This document shows, in pieces, positions 44,741 to 57,600 of a stretch of 64,000 bases of DNA; the stretch's first letter is position 1; every line of letters begins with the position of its first letter. The position numbers and the translations under genes are program-made. The notes beneath the pieces are model-generated. The model was not told where the DNA came from, searched no databases, and worked only from the letters and a program-made list of their open reading frames with translations. This DNA is from Armillaria gallica (taxonomy: Eukaryota > Basidiomycota > Agaricomycetes > Agaricales > Physalacriaceae): assembly GCA_037576215.1 (NCBI GenBank), contig JBANDB010000015.1:682001-746000 (forward strand), in the 5' to 3' direction.

Positions 44741-45409
44741 GAACTTCGTGCCAGCTTTAGTGTGCTCGTGGAGGTACGTTGAACCCATCGCTATTCTCGA
44801 AATCCGACCTAAACGTTCTTTTGTCGCTAGGGTGTTATCGTACGATGCGGGTTTGTTATTTTCTGGTACCAGACGATGGATGCGATGTGGGATTACGAGT
44901 CTGAGGGGATGTATGCGCTCCAAATGCATGAACATTCCTTCTCTTTTCGTGAGTGACACTGTGTCCTTATCCTCGCTGGCCTTATCCATGTTGTCAAGGG
45001 TTCGCCAAGTTACTGGGAGCTGCAACATCCTTGTCTACAAAAAAATGGGATGTTAGTACTGCACCGTCAACAATCGCCAACCAGAAAGCGAGCAGAACTG
45101 GCCCAAATATCCTCGGCGAAAATTTCCAGGCTTGTCTCGCGGTAAAGTATCTTTAAGCCATTTTTACTCGATGCCATCGCCTCATTTGTTTAAGATTCAG
45201 AGGATGGTGTATACCTGCGTCTGGAATGACTTCCTCTATCGCGACAATCACCAACGCCTTCCCATAGCCATGTCTTGTACCACCCTGATCCATTTCACGG
45301 CGACCAAATCATGCGGGACGGTTCAGTCATCCGCGCCGACCAGTGACTCTGAACTCTGCGATGGCCAGCTTCATGACCCTGCATCGAAGACTTTGTCTTT
45401 ATTTTGCTC
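44741..45409 (+). pseudogene. Unrecognised exon Z, copy 3
   Basis: After TTGTCGCTAG (about 44,821-44,830) the frame reads GVIVRCGFVIFWYQTMDAMW, then YESEGMYALQMHEHSFSF, the counterpart of VIGDASATNFVILWYRAVEN. The next block 45,010-45,060 parallels 20,350 and 37,690. Short and interrupted. This arrangement (F-box gene on minus, Z on plus, head to head) repeats at every relic. Confidence 0.4.
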
Positions 45410-46640
45410 TTGTTCCAGCCCGCTTTTCAGAAAACATAGATGGTCGATAACCGGGGAAGCTCTCACAGTTTAAATCACGGGTGAAGCGACCTTTGGACTG
45501 AGGTAGTCGCGAGCGAGCGATTTATCTACTCTGTCCGTTGCATGGCCCGGTCATACTGTGGTGTTTCTGTAAACGCCACCATTCTCAGCACTCATCCAGC
45601 ACCCTTTGAAGCGCGTCTAGCCACTGGTGCAGCCCAGGTTCAGTAGCTGGTTCGGCCCCCTCAGGAAAAGTAGTGGGAGCTGACGGGAGTACTGCTAGGG
45701 CGCTTTCATTCATTACGATGAAACACTATCTCTCCAGTTTTCTTCCTGCAGAAGAACTGTTTTGAGCTGGCGGTCCCGCGTTGCATTGCCATAACCTCGG
45801 TCTGGCTGTCTCCCTCCAAGCTCCACCCAGAGAGTGACGTGGTATATAATCCTGTGAATCACCACTCCCAGCGTGTTCATCTGTTCAATCGGATCGTCTG
45901 CGGAGCCTCGTGCTTTCGTTCATTTTCTTCATGTGGAGCCTTAGCGCTTGTCGGGATTCGACGAGTACATCGTCGTCTTTTTCCATAAAATGTCTTCGCG
46001 CTACGTCGACGTCTCATTTTCCTTCGCCCGGGACCGACCGCCAGAAGCGTTGCCAACCACGTACTCCTTCAAAGACGACATTCTTACGGCCACCTCTCGG
46101 ATGGGTGTCTGTGGAGTTATGGCCCTTCAGTTATCGTTTGGCTCTCGAGGGGACTTCTGAAGGCAGATTCTCATGGTCGTGTTTGTGAATGAATGGTTAC
46201 GTCAAACGCTCGTACCGATCATCATCTTAATGTCTATCTCTTTGTTTTCTACCCATAGTGCAGGAAGCACTGGGGACGACTGCAAGGCGGCGAGCGATTA
46301 GGCGTTCGTCAATGTTAAGACAACGACTAAAGGCTGACCCGCATATCGGGTCGAAGCCCATTGATTGTCTTCCAGTGGCGAGTAGCACGGCCCGACCAAG
46401 ATCTCATTTCTTCGGCAGCTGCTTTCTGTGTCGCTCTTTTGAGCCACAGAGGACTCAACAGACATGGTCATGATATTCTGCGGAGAATTCTCGGTACTCA
46501 TGGAATCCGATATGCTCAACGTCGATGGTCTCTGAAGTGATATATAAACGGCCCGGGCGTTATTTTGTGTGCTTCGACGCTCGTTCCCATGATACTGTGT
46601 GGGTCATGGGAGTGTAAACGAAGGTCCTACGTTCGCATAC
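45410..46640. repeat. Direct repeat flanking the F-box-like gene, right copy
   Basis: Pairs with 42,170-43,030 (see there) and contains extra sequence around 45,590-45,900. It ends in the promoter of the GH35 gene, so the left copy is likely a duplicated GH35 upstream region. Confidence 0.62.
46541..46548 (+). promoter_or_regulatory. TATA box of the GH35 gene
   Basis: TATATAAA 161 bp before the ATG at 46702. The duplicated left copy has TTATAAAC at about 42,947. Confidence 0.5.
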
Positions 46641-46701
46641 GGTTGGCCTTAAAAACTGTCAAGGATGATCTAGTGGAAAAATAATACCGGGTGACCTTCA
46701 A

Positions 46702-49700
46702 ATGAGCATCTCTTCCGACTTTCGCAGTGCACCAACTGATCTCTTACGACGATGGACAGTTGCCTTACTCTTTTGGTCGTGGCTTTCCGCCCTACTTTAC
46801 GGGAGCAGTATCGGGGCGCTTGCTAGGTCTATCATCCATGACGAGAATGGCGACACCTTGTACCGTCGTATGGCCTCTTTCACCGACCAAGTCTCTTTTG
46901 ACAACTACAGTTTGTCGCTACGTGGCCAAAGGGTCTTCTTGCAGTCAGTGTCCTCTATTCGGTTCGAGTGCTTAATACTAATGATTATGCAGTTCCGGGG
47001 AATTCCACACATTTCGGTTACCTGTCCCGTCTTTATGGCCCGACATCCTGCAAAAGGTCAAGGCATCAGGTCTGAATGCTGTCAGTGTCTACGTTCATAT
47101 GGGTCTCCTCAACCCATCGCGCGGAGTCGTGGACTTTGACGGCTTTCGAGCTCTGAAGTCGCTATACGAGGCCGCTTTGGATGCGGGCATTTGGATAGTT
47201 CTACGTCCTGGTACGTTTTAGTCCTCTTCTGCCGACCTAGGGTGCTCAACTCAGATCACTAGGCCCAGTCAGTTGCGCTGATATATTTTGTTGTTGGGTG
47301 CTCACCCGTTTCAGTACATCAATGCGGAGACATCAGCAGGCGGTATAGCGCATTGGGCTACGTCGGAAGTTGCTGGAACGCTGCGAACAAGCGCCCCCGA
47401 TTGGAAGGAAGCATGGATGTATTATATTCTCGGGATCATCGAAGAGACGGCGCCGTATCAAATCACCGAAGGAGGGCCGGTTATTGGTGAGTGCATCGCT
47501 GTTTTGACGCGCCTTATTCTGATCCCATGTTTCGTCAGCGATACAGATTGGTCTGCTTCGTCTTGTAGCGCGAAGACAGCTGATGCTAAATTGCTGCCTC
47601 AGATAACGAGTTCTCTCAGAGCGTCGGTGGAGAGTACTTTGCCGAACTTGAAGAAGTCTATCGCAATTCAGGCATTGTGTTACCCTTCACCTACAATGAT
47701 CCAGGGGAAGGTCGCAACTTTATCAACGGAACTGTGAGTTTGTTTGATGAGTTTTTCATCCCTTTATGCTAACATAACCGCTTCTAATCAGGGCGCCGTC
47801 GATCTTTACGGGTCAGTCATCTTCTTCAGTTCTCTTTCCTACTTCTTACCGTTGCCCTGTCAGACTGGATGCTTATCCTCAACGCTACGACTGCTCTCAT
47901 CCCTTGGACTGGCATGGGGTTCCCTTAGACTATCATCAATATCACGAAGAAGTCAATCCATCGCAGCCCTGGTATATCCCCGGTGCGCGCGGCTTCTTTG
48001 TCTCCGGATTCTCAACTAATCTGAACTGGGCAGAGTTCCAGGGAGGTTCGTTCGATGCTTGGGGTCCAACTTCGCCGGGTAATGTGCCAAGCTAGTGTTC
48101 TACTATCGGCTTCTCACTACCTATCCTAGGCTATGCTCCTTGTGCCATCCTGACGGGCCCCGATTTCATGTCTGTTTTCTATCTTCAGTTATGGGCCAGC
48201 AATGCGAAGCTGCTCAGTTACTACATGCTTTACGGGTGCGTCACTGAAATAGTTGTCTCGCTGTACTGTTTTTGATGACATACTCTAGTGGTACATCTTG
48301 GGGGGCAATACCGTTCCAGTAAGCTGTCCATGCTATACTCCTACTATATCTTGCTGACTTCTTAAATTAGCGGGGTAATTTTTGATGGCCTCTTAGATCA
48401 AACTACTAGTACTAACTTTGGGAAGGTTTACACCTCATACGACTACGGAGCTTCCGTAAGTCTGGTTTTGTCCAACTTGGCTCACTAGAACTCAAACTGG
48501 TTCAGATTGATGAAGCGCGACAATTGACAACAAAATACGACGAGCTGAAGAGACAAGGCTTGTTCGTCCGAAGCTCGCCGGAATTCTACAAGACAGATTG
48601 GGTTGCTGACAGCTCCACGGGTCTTTCAATACTGTCGTCTGATGCGGTCTTTGCGACTTACCTCCTCAATCCTGATACACAAGCTGGGTTCTACATTGTT
48701 AGACATAACGATTCCACATCGACGTGAGGATTTCATTCGAATAACAGGTTTTTCGTGCGCTCGCTCATCAATTCTGGATAGTGATGTCACCGACTTCAAG
48801 ATCAACGTTACTACAGCAGAGGGTGACCTTCAGATCCCGATTATCGCCTCAGCAGCTACTCTCGGCGGACGACAGTCTAAAGTCATCGTGACCAATTACG
48901 CGTTTGGCTCATCACGACTGTTACATTCCACAGCGTCAATCTTTTTCGCTGGTATCATCGATGGCAGAGATGTTCTCTTCATCTATGGCGACACCTCCCA
49001 AGAGCATGAGATCGCGTTATCGCTCACAGGGCGCTCCTTCCGAAAGGATACGATACTTCATCATTCCGAGCCACACTCACGCCGAGTTCCGTTACTACAA
49101 TCTTCTCCTTCCCTACTGGGACTCGAGGCCTAGTCACGGTCTACGACTCCGACTCGCAGTTGGTGTTATTTGCCGACTCTGACACCATCACCACCTTCTG
49201 GGCACCTGTCATTCCTGGAGACGCCAGTGATTCACTGCGCAACTTTTGGGGTCTGGGGACGAATCAGTCTGTCCTCGTGGGTGGACCATATCTCGTGCGC
49301 TCGGCTAGCATAACAGGAACGGAGCTTGCGTTGAAAGGCGACCTCAACGCCAGTACGCCATTGACAATCATAGCTCCTGCTGTGATCAGCTCTGTGACAT
49401 GGAATGGCGCTGCGTTGTCGGTCAATGCGTCCTCATCCTTGACGGTTATCGGAGGTCTAGTAGGAGAACTTACGTTGTCGTCGACATCCGTTGACATCGC
49501 AGTGACTCCGAGATTGGAGGGATGGAAATTCCGAGACAGCTTGCCGGAGATTCGACCAATGTTTGACGATGGTTCGTTTGTCGTTGCGAACCATACCACG
49601 ACCAACATCCCTTGGAAACCGTATTATTCCGATGGGACAATTCTGTACGGATGCGATTACGGGTTGTATGTGTCATTTCTTGTGATATCAGTTCATTCAA

Positions 49701-50986
49701 TGAAATACCTCGTAACTTGTAGCTGCGAAAATATTGTGCTTTGGAGAGGACATTTCAATGGAACGGGAACCGAGCAGAGCCTCAATCTTTCTATAAACGG
49801 TGGTGAAGGTGAAAATACATTCTCATCAATTTCTCCGATGCCCGGACTGATACCGGCCCGGTCCTAGCGTTTGCCGCAAGCGTTTGGCTCAATAGCGTCT
49901 TCCTGAATACGTCTTACGGAAAGTAAGATATGCAGTGAATCTGTACATGCTGTGGTACTGATGCTATATATTCAATTGCCAGTTCTACCAACAACAGAAA
50001 CATTCTCGAGGAGACAGATGACGTATTTCTCTTCCCAGAAGGCGCTGTTTCACCGGGTGATAATGTCATTACAGTAGTTCAGGTATGTGTATGTGCTGGC
50101 GCACCAATTTCTCTTAATGCATCCCTTGGCAGGACAACATGGGCCTGAACGAAACTGCGTGTATGTGCCTGTGTTCTCAGGAGTTGTCAACGTCTAACGT
50201 CTAACTTTGCATAGCAAATCCCGATTTTTCCAAAGGTCCTCGTGGCATACGTGGATTCCAGCTCAACTCCGGCAAGTTCACACAGTGGCGGGTTCAAGGG
50301 AAAATCGGTGGATATACAAAGTGGGTGCCACCGCCAATGTGAAATACATTTATCGCCCAAAGCTCATGAATGTTCTATCAGCTTTCCCGACAAGGCCCGT
50401 GGCGTGTTCAATGAGGGAGGTCTTTACGGCGAGCGTAAAGGCTGGCACTTGCCTGGCTTCGATACGTCGTCATGGGAGTCGAGGGATCTAAATCATGGTT
50501 TACCAAAATCTGCAGCAGGCATTGGCTTCTTTGTGACGACATTCGATCTCCACATTCCAGAAGGTTTTGACGTGCCTATGTCTTTCAACTTCAATGAACC
50601 GCTCGGTCAACCCTACCGGGCGTACCTGTTTGTGAATGGCTGGATGATGGGCAAGCGAGTCGGAAACTTAGGGTAGGTCAGACAGCATGTCATACGCTGG
50701 CAGTAGAACTGACAAAACACGTCCAGACCGCAAGCTAAGTTCCCGGTTCATCAAGGTATTCTGGATTACAGTGGGACCAAGTAAGCCTACTCAATTTCTC
50801 AAATCGGACGGCCGAATTAAATCTGACAACTGCACCCGTAGCACCGTCGCTGTTGCCCTCTGGTCGATGGAGACTAATGCAACTATTACCCCCGACCTGC
50901 AGCTTAGTGTGGACGCCGTGTATGAAGGTGGGCTAGAAGGCGTAGTTACGAATAATCCTCGCTGGTCACCAGCAGGTCGTGTATGA
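46702..50986 (+). CDS. GH35 beta-galactosidase, secreted, one frameshift
   Basis: Hydrolyses terminal beta-galactosides of plant cell-wall polymers. A hydrophobic signal-anchor segment lies at residues 18-42. I traced exons from 46702-46943, 46993-47210, 47263-47267, 47315-47486, 47539-47550, 47603-47733, 47792-47811, 47864-47982, 48034-48078, 48130-48235, 48289-48318, 48371-48374, 48426-48455, 48506-48723 and 48782 onward; every junction is GT-AG and in phase. Motifs: FLHSGEFHTFRLP, LRPGPYINAETSAGGIAHW, acid/base Glu in IQIDNEFS (codon 47608-47610), nucleophile Glu in PEFQGG (codon split 47982/48034), YGGTSWG, VYTSYDYG. The C-terminal jelly-roll domains end GILDYSGT, TVAVALWSMET, VVTNNPRWSPAGRV and a stop at 50986. 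One base is missing near 49,030 (LSLTG | ALLPKGYDTSS): either a real inactivating indel or a sequencing error. About 1,000 aa, normal for LacA-type enzymes. Confidence 0.9.
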
Positions 50987-53900
50987 TTTACGGCAATTAC
51001 TTACCTCACAACTGAATGCATATATAATACATCCACTTGAGCTCAGATCGAATCCCGCACACGTTTATGAAACTGTGTACACACGTAGGCGGTGGTTTTA
51101 TTCATTTTAATTACGCTATTTCGGCGTTTTGTACAAGCAGAGAAGTATGAATAATAAAAATGTATACACGCGGCAGATCCACTCGAGACGTCCGGCTGGT
51201 TTGCACTGCTACCCCGGGGTCAACGTCGCTGTTGCTGCGATGGGGGAAGAGTGTGGATCTCTTTCGAATATTGCCCGTCTCGAGTGCCAGTGCCGTCGGA
51301 TGTGATTGCTGGCACGAGAACAGCCCGGACGCAATAACAGTGTCCATAAATCCCATCTTTTCGCCAGACACAGGGCGTGACGACTGATTTTTCCTCACCA
51401 TTACTCGCATTCATTAAACCGCCGGAAATTGCGCGAAATCAGTGAACTGGAAGGACCCTAACTGGTTGCTCATTTCGCGCAGTCCCTGACGAACGCTGAG
51501 GCTGGCAAGTTACTAATAGTTTAGGTATACTGCCCAACCATCAGTCCGGGTTCTAGACTAGATTGTATGGAATTCGCGATTGCTCAGAAGCAAGTAAAAG
51601 TCCGTGTATATGGCAATGAAAGTCCAGAGCTTGCAGTCGATTCAATTAACTCGCCGAAAATATGAGATTATAGGCATCGCAACATACGTAAGAATTCCAA
51701 GTGCGGCATGGACTCTGCGCTAAGAGTCAATTGAAAATTCGTGGGAACGGCATTAATATAAAGACAACATACACGGCCACCAATCCGGTGTTCACCGTGT
51801 ACACTATGAGAACAGTTATCAGCAGTTTGGTCCTACGAAATGTCAGTTCTGTTCATACGAGCATCATAACTAATTACCTTTGGGTCCCTGTGCTTGAGGT
51901 GTAGAGATAATAACCTGATGCGAGCGCGACGCTCACTCATAGTCCTAGCCACAAAGTTCAAGCGCGACGGTGACTAAATAAAGCAAAAAATCAAAAGTAA
52001 CACCTCGCCACTAACAACGTACCGAGAGTATATCCAGCTCGAGATCTCCCGATATCCCAAACCTGTAATATATCAGTCAGAACTTTGTCTTATATATTAA
52101 AAAAGATGATAAGCCAACGGAAGCTTTAGCGGAGATGATGCTGAAATGAACAAAAAGTACTGTAAATACGGCTGGTCGAACTCACCGGTACAGAATCCTA
52201 GTGATTTGCAGGTCCAGGCCCAGCTTTGACGGCTTGGGTTTGGCTTGGTACTATACAAAAAGAAACAAGACTTTCTGAGGCATGCGAGGAAAGGCTGAAA
52301 CACAAGCTTGTTAGCGTATATAGAGGGTGCATAGACTGAACAGTGTATCCTTGAGTCCAACATATACCGCCAAAAGTTGCAGAAACACTGCTGTATGATT
52401 GTCTCCACGTGGCAAATACCCTCCCGGCCTGAATGGCGGGTTCCCCACGCCTCATTAGTCAGCATCACTCTTCTCGCTACTGGCTTCCATGTTGTCAATA
52501 CGAATCTTAGCTGTAGAGATGACAATACTGTGACAGAACAAGGCGATTTCTTCAATAAATACTTCCTCCGCATATGTAAGTGGTTCTCGCATATGATGTC
52601 GTCGCCACTGAAGCGGTCAGTTGCAGTTAGCAAGAACAAAGGTCGAACACCCTCGACACCGCCTTTGACCTCTAAACGTTCGTTCAACAGTACTCAAGAA
52701 ATGCTAAATGAGGACTTGATTGAGTATCCAATAAATCATTACCAGGCGATAAAGTGTCAGTATTACTCTCATCCTGATCAATCATTGCTTTATCTGACGG
52801 TATCGACTTAGGGCTCTAAATCGTCACAATTTCGATGCGTAGTATCTGCAGCGGTTGGCATGTCCTGTTATTTCAAAACCGAGGGAGATCCAAGTACAAG
52901 TGCGCGCTCAATCACTACAGGGGACACGTGAGTTCATCAACACCTCCACCCCTGACGATGCCAAAGTGATTTACAAAGGCATCTCATTACTGTCAGACAG
53001 TAACCTTTTTCAAAGCTTGACTACGCAGCGGAAGCCTCAGAAATTCAACATGAACTTGCTGGCGACGGCGTACACTCCCTAACAAGTATCCCTACACTCG
53101 AGAGCAGTCTACACACGTTGTTTGACACCATGCCGCTCTGTTTAGAACCTACGGTACGTTTTACTTTGCACCTGCGTTCCTTACAGTCAGACGTCCTGAT
53201 AAACGAATTTAGGAAATTATCAATCCCTGTAAAGCCGGAACATCCGCCATCGAGCTTCTTTTCTAGTCAGGAAAAGCCAGCCTTCGTCGAGTTCACGTCT
53301 ACCGACACTTAGATGAAGCTGTTGTCGGCCAAGTATTTGCGCCTTCACGCCGCCTGTTGCCAAGTTGACCATATGTCAAGGGGCGGCGGATTACTTGGAA
53401 AAGATGGACGAAGACAGGGATGAGCATAAATCTCTGGCTCCGTGTGGAGAGTCGGCAGGCATGCTGGCTGCACGCCTCTATGTTCGCAAAGGGCTGGTCA
53501 CCTGTAAGCTACTTGCTATGTCTTCATCATCATTTGTCTTATCATTACGTTGCCAGGGAACAGGACTACGGGGAAGTCTCGATGTCTTGAGGACAAGACA
53601 TCGGGACGTTGCCGTTTCACCTTTGATGTCAGTCGAAGAATCTGCGTCAACGATGTTGGCTCTACTGCTTCAGGTACGGCGATCATTGTCTTCAGACCAC
53701 AGTGGCTCAACTTCATTCGCTTTAGATTCAAATGGGTGTATTCTGGCTGCACTACGATGTTACTTCTATCCCGTCCGAGTCAAACCTACCCTCATCCGTT
53801 TCACACTGACCTGATCGCGCCCGTTCAGGTCATAAATGCGCCTTGCAAGCTGGCTTGGTCATTTCGAGCTGCGTATGAGGCGGAGACAGCTATTATTTCC

Positions 53901-54109
53901 TGTTTGTCGAGGAAAAGCACCCCTCGTTGTGTTTTCCGGTTACGATGCGGAATTGCAACGTGTTTGCAGTGGAGACGTATGAATAAATTCAAGGTCCCAC
54001 CGTGGTGCTCCCAGATAGGACAAAGCGAATTAGTGATACATGATTCGTTGCTTCTTGGCGGCTCTATGCTTACAATAGCACCTATTCACATCTAGTGAGT
54101 TCATATTTG
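50987..54109. other. No supported gene
   Basis: Several frames over 140 codons on either strand (52,097-52,687 minus; 52,377-52,811 plus; 53,365-53,814 plus) lack motifs, codon bias or splice logic. 53,540-53,660 is a repeat also seen at 41.25 kb (GGGACGTTGCCGTTTCACCTT, also in exon Z copies). Confidence 0.4.
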
Positions 54110-54600
54110 CCTACATGGGGGCCGGGCTGATCGCGCATGCTTAGATCGATGAGTCCATCCATGTAGCGCGTAGGGTTTAATGCTCCGACGTTCGAGTGAC
54201 ACCCGCAAGGCACTGTCATCCACATTTCTTACTAAGGGCATTTTTTCTCATAAACTGGTTCATCCTCCGCTACAGGGGGCGTCGAATACATTCTGGCTAG
54301 TTACAGTCGCCCTGTATGTGCGCGGCTGCCTAATTCAGCAGCACATTCCCATATCATCCCTGTCGTGCAGACATGCAGCAATGTCGCTCTCTGGTTCTCG
54401 AACAATCTAGTACAACCAATTCAGGGTTCAACGTCGTACGAGGCGGCGATAGTCAATGCTCAACGTTCCCTAAAAAACGCATTTCATGAATTCTTTCAAA
54501 AACAATTAGCGGCTTGGACGTCTCTCAGGCACCGTGCCTAAAACGTTGTTGAAGCGGGGGACATGCGGAGACGTTAGAGTGGATATATTTCGCTCTTGGT
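54110..54600. repeat. Repeat shared with 40.70-41.06 kb
   Basis: Diverged match: CAGCACATTCCCATATCATCCCTGTC, TCTCGAACAATCTAG, GTTGAAGCGGGGGACATGCG, TTAGAGTGGATAT. No coding capacity in common. It may be a decayed element of unknown type. Confidence 0.5.
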
Positions 54601-57600
54601 ACCAATCGTCGGGAGGTATCACCTCACCTTCGGTATTCCGATCGCCCTCCGGTTTTCAGGCCAGTCATCTCTCACTCGGCGTCCGCAGTATTCCTAATCT
54701 CTGAATGTATCATTACCAGCAACAGTCCGGGTGTCTAGGCATGACCCTCCACAGTCAGCCTTCTGCTCGACCCCAGTTGTCAGGTTAACTGTACCCGTCC
54801 TTTCGATCCCTAAATCCATGATTTTCCGACTTCCACAGAATACTTCTCGATACGACTCAAGACCTTCCCCCAGTGTCGTCCTTGTGCACCTTGAGAGACA
54901 AATGCTGCTCCAATTACGAAACCTGAAAGATAACAGTCTAGTCATGTGTATCCCATCTCTATACCGTTCTTCGGGCTATCATCGCACCCCCAAACACCTT
55001 TGACTGCTGAACATTTCGCGATGCGTTGACTCAGGGATTCAGAAAGTGTTCCCGAAGATATCACCTAGGTTGTGCTCGCCTGTGTTGACCTCTCTTGCCG
55101 TTGAACACCCTTCCGCTTCACACACGATTTCTTCCTACTTCCATCAGAATTCTGCCCTCCTTCGGTGCCGACGAGCAAAAAGAGCTCCAGACGCCGACTG
55201 TATACCGAGGCCTCTTGGTGTCAGACTAGTATGGGTCATACAGCGCACCGTGCTAATTCATAATGTATGTCCCTTCACGAGGACGCTGCGTTTGTTCAGA
55301 GAAAAAGAGTAGAGTGGCGCCGCTATTTTTTAGCCCTACGATGAGCTGCATGACCCTAACGTTATCTGGAGCTTATCAGGAACATAACCCGGAACCGACG
55401 TCAACTGTTCGCTCAAATGTATTTTCGAGAAGCGGACTGTGTTTCAAGTCTCATTGCGGCTCTCCATTCTCCATATGCGTTGCTCACCCATTGCAGTAGG
55501 CCTACACCGTCGCACGGATCTCGAAACTTTCACCTACAGCGCATTCTTTCCAAAAGCCGCACTTCTCTGCAGCCTGCTTATTCACTCGTGGATGAGGTTC
55601 GATGTGAGGGGTTGGCTCCTCAGCCCTGCGGTTCCAGTTAGCTCGGTAACGACGTAAGTGGATGCAAAGGGTCGCCGGGCTAGGTAGTCCCCGATCAAAG
55701 TCTGAGGACAGGTCCCGTATCCCCCCTACCCAGCATTCGTCTTTTCGCCTATATCGTATCATCCCCTCTCCCTATCTCCGTTGAAATGGTCGCAAACATG
55801 TATCCTGGTCTACGTGACATTCAGAGCTGACTCAGTGCCTTATGCCCAGGTTGCCGATCTGTCTCACAACGAGTGGCTGGCAAGGCACATATCCCTTCGC
55901 CTACCATCTCGAAGATGATGGAATATCCGTCCTTCACAGCTCCCGGCCATAGAACAAAACAGTTCTGTCCGGAACGCCACGCTCGCACACAACCTTGTCA
56001 CATGAGGGCCTCATAATTTGTTCCTAGAATACTTTTGAGGCCTCGCCTGCAGTAGCGTTGCCGTGTTCCTCCACCATCCACGTTGATATCCAACGTGTGA
56101 AATGTCCTGAAATGACTCGCTGGTATAGTGAGTTTGACCGCTGTGTATTAGTTTCCTTTTCCTGAATTTAAATTAAGCTGCGCCGACTCCTGTGTTTGCC
56201 CACAAAGGTCCTTATTTGTGCCATCTTTTTCAGCCTACGAAACAGGCATGATGCCCCTCGATGGCTAAGATGCACCATCGAATCTCAGGTGCTATACTAG
56301 TTCCTACAAGTCCTTACAAGAGTTTCAACCCAAACTCGAACTCCCCCTTCTAATCATCAACATTTGACGCAGCTGCTGTGCTGACTGTTGCGCTACCGTC
56401 AGCGTGCTCCTCCCTCGAGAAACCTGTCCGGCAAGTATACCCTCTGGGATATGTCCGGTTCATCTCAATTGTAGCGAACCAGCGTTGGATGGAAGCTGTC
56501 CTCGTGATGAGCATCGCTTCGAGACATTATCTTTTACGATTCCGACGTCTACTCTCCTCTGGGGACGTCGGTACGCCGATGGTACCGACCTAGTCATTCT
56601 TGCACCTCGGCACATCTTTGGTGCGGATGGATCAGTCATCGAAATATATGTTGGTGTGCGTAGTCCATATTGAAGCAAATGACTCGCCTAGCCTCAACTT
56701 TGACTGGAAGCCATATGACACCGACATATTTAGCTGTGCACGTCGGCGAATTGGCTTCGTCATGTCTCTTCAGGATCACTCCCGAGTGACAGCAGATGTA
56801 GCCGTGCATATGCTCAGCGCATGCGGTGTTTCATTCAGCAACGCACGCATCATTCAACAAAGCTGAGGTCCACCGACGTCGTGTGTTAATTTCCCTGGTC
56901 GCAGCGACCTGACTTGTTTCTCCACCTTTTTCATCTCCGCAGATGGATTAAGCGAACATCCTTTTATAAGGACCAATTCGTTCTGCAGGCCAGCTAATAT
57001 TGCTGGACAAACTTCGTGCCAACGACAATACAGGGCCAGTACTCGGCATTTTAGCTCCAGGTACTAGCTCGACCACGTACGGCTTGCTCTTCAGAACCAG
57101 GATAATTTGTGGCCAGGTCTCATTCCGAGTACGAGTGCCAAGCACCTATCGGCTCTGAGCCTATCTGTACAGTGATCAATCATATCTGGTTATCTATCAT
57201 ACGCATTAGAAGCCTTGGACGACACCATCTCACTATGTCGAATGTCATTATCGGTTAGCAGACTGGCCAGACCACTCTCAAAACACCATCCCAGTACTTC
57301 TTTTGCTCATCCTATCTTCTTCGCTTTGCACCGGCAAGCATAAGTCAGAGCGGCTTCCAATGAGCGGTCGACATACGATTTAATAACCACCACCGTGATC
57401 CGGGCTTCCGCCATATGTACGTGTCATCGCCACAGCACACATTCGGAAGCGAGCTGATGATGGCAATGTGGACCAAATTCACGTTCTACACGTTTACTTC
57501 CAGCGGAATCACGGTCTTATGCGCATAACTTGTGTTATTGATGGCTTGACGCTTGGTGCTCTTGGATCACTTGAGTCGACCGGCGGCTTTCAATGTCAAC

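Noticed and set aside
52097..52687. 196-codon minus-strand frame
   Set aside because: Overlaps another long frame on +, residue composition looks random, no introns, no motif, no second copy.
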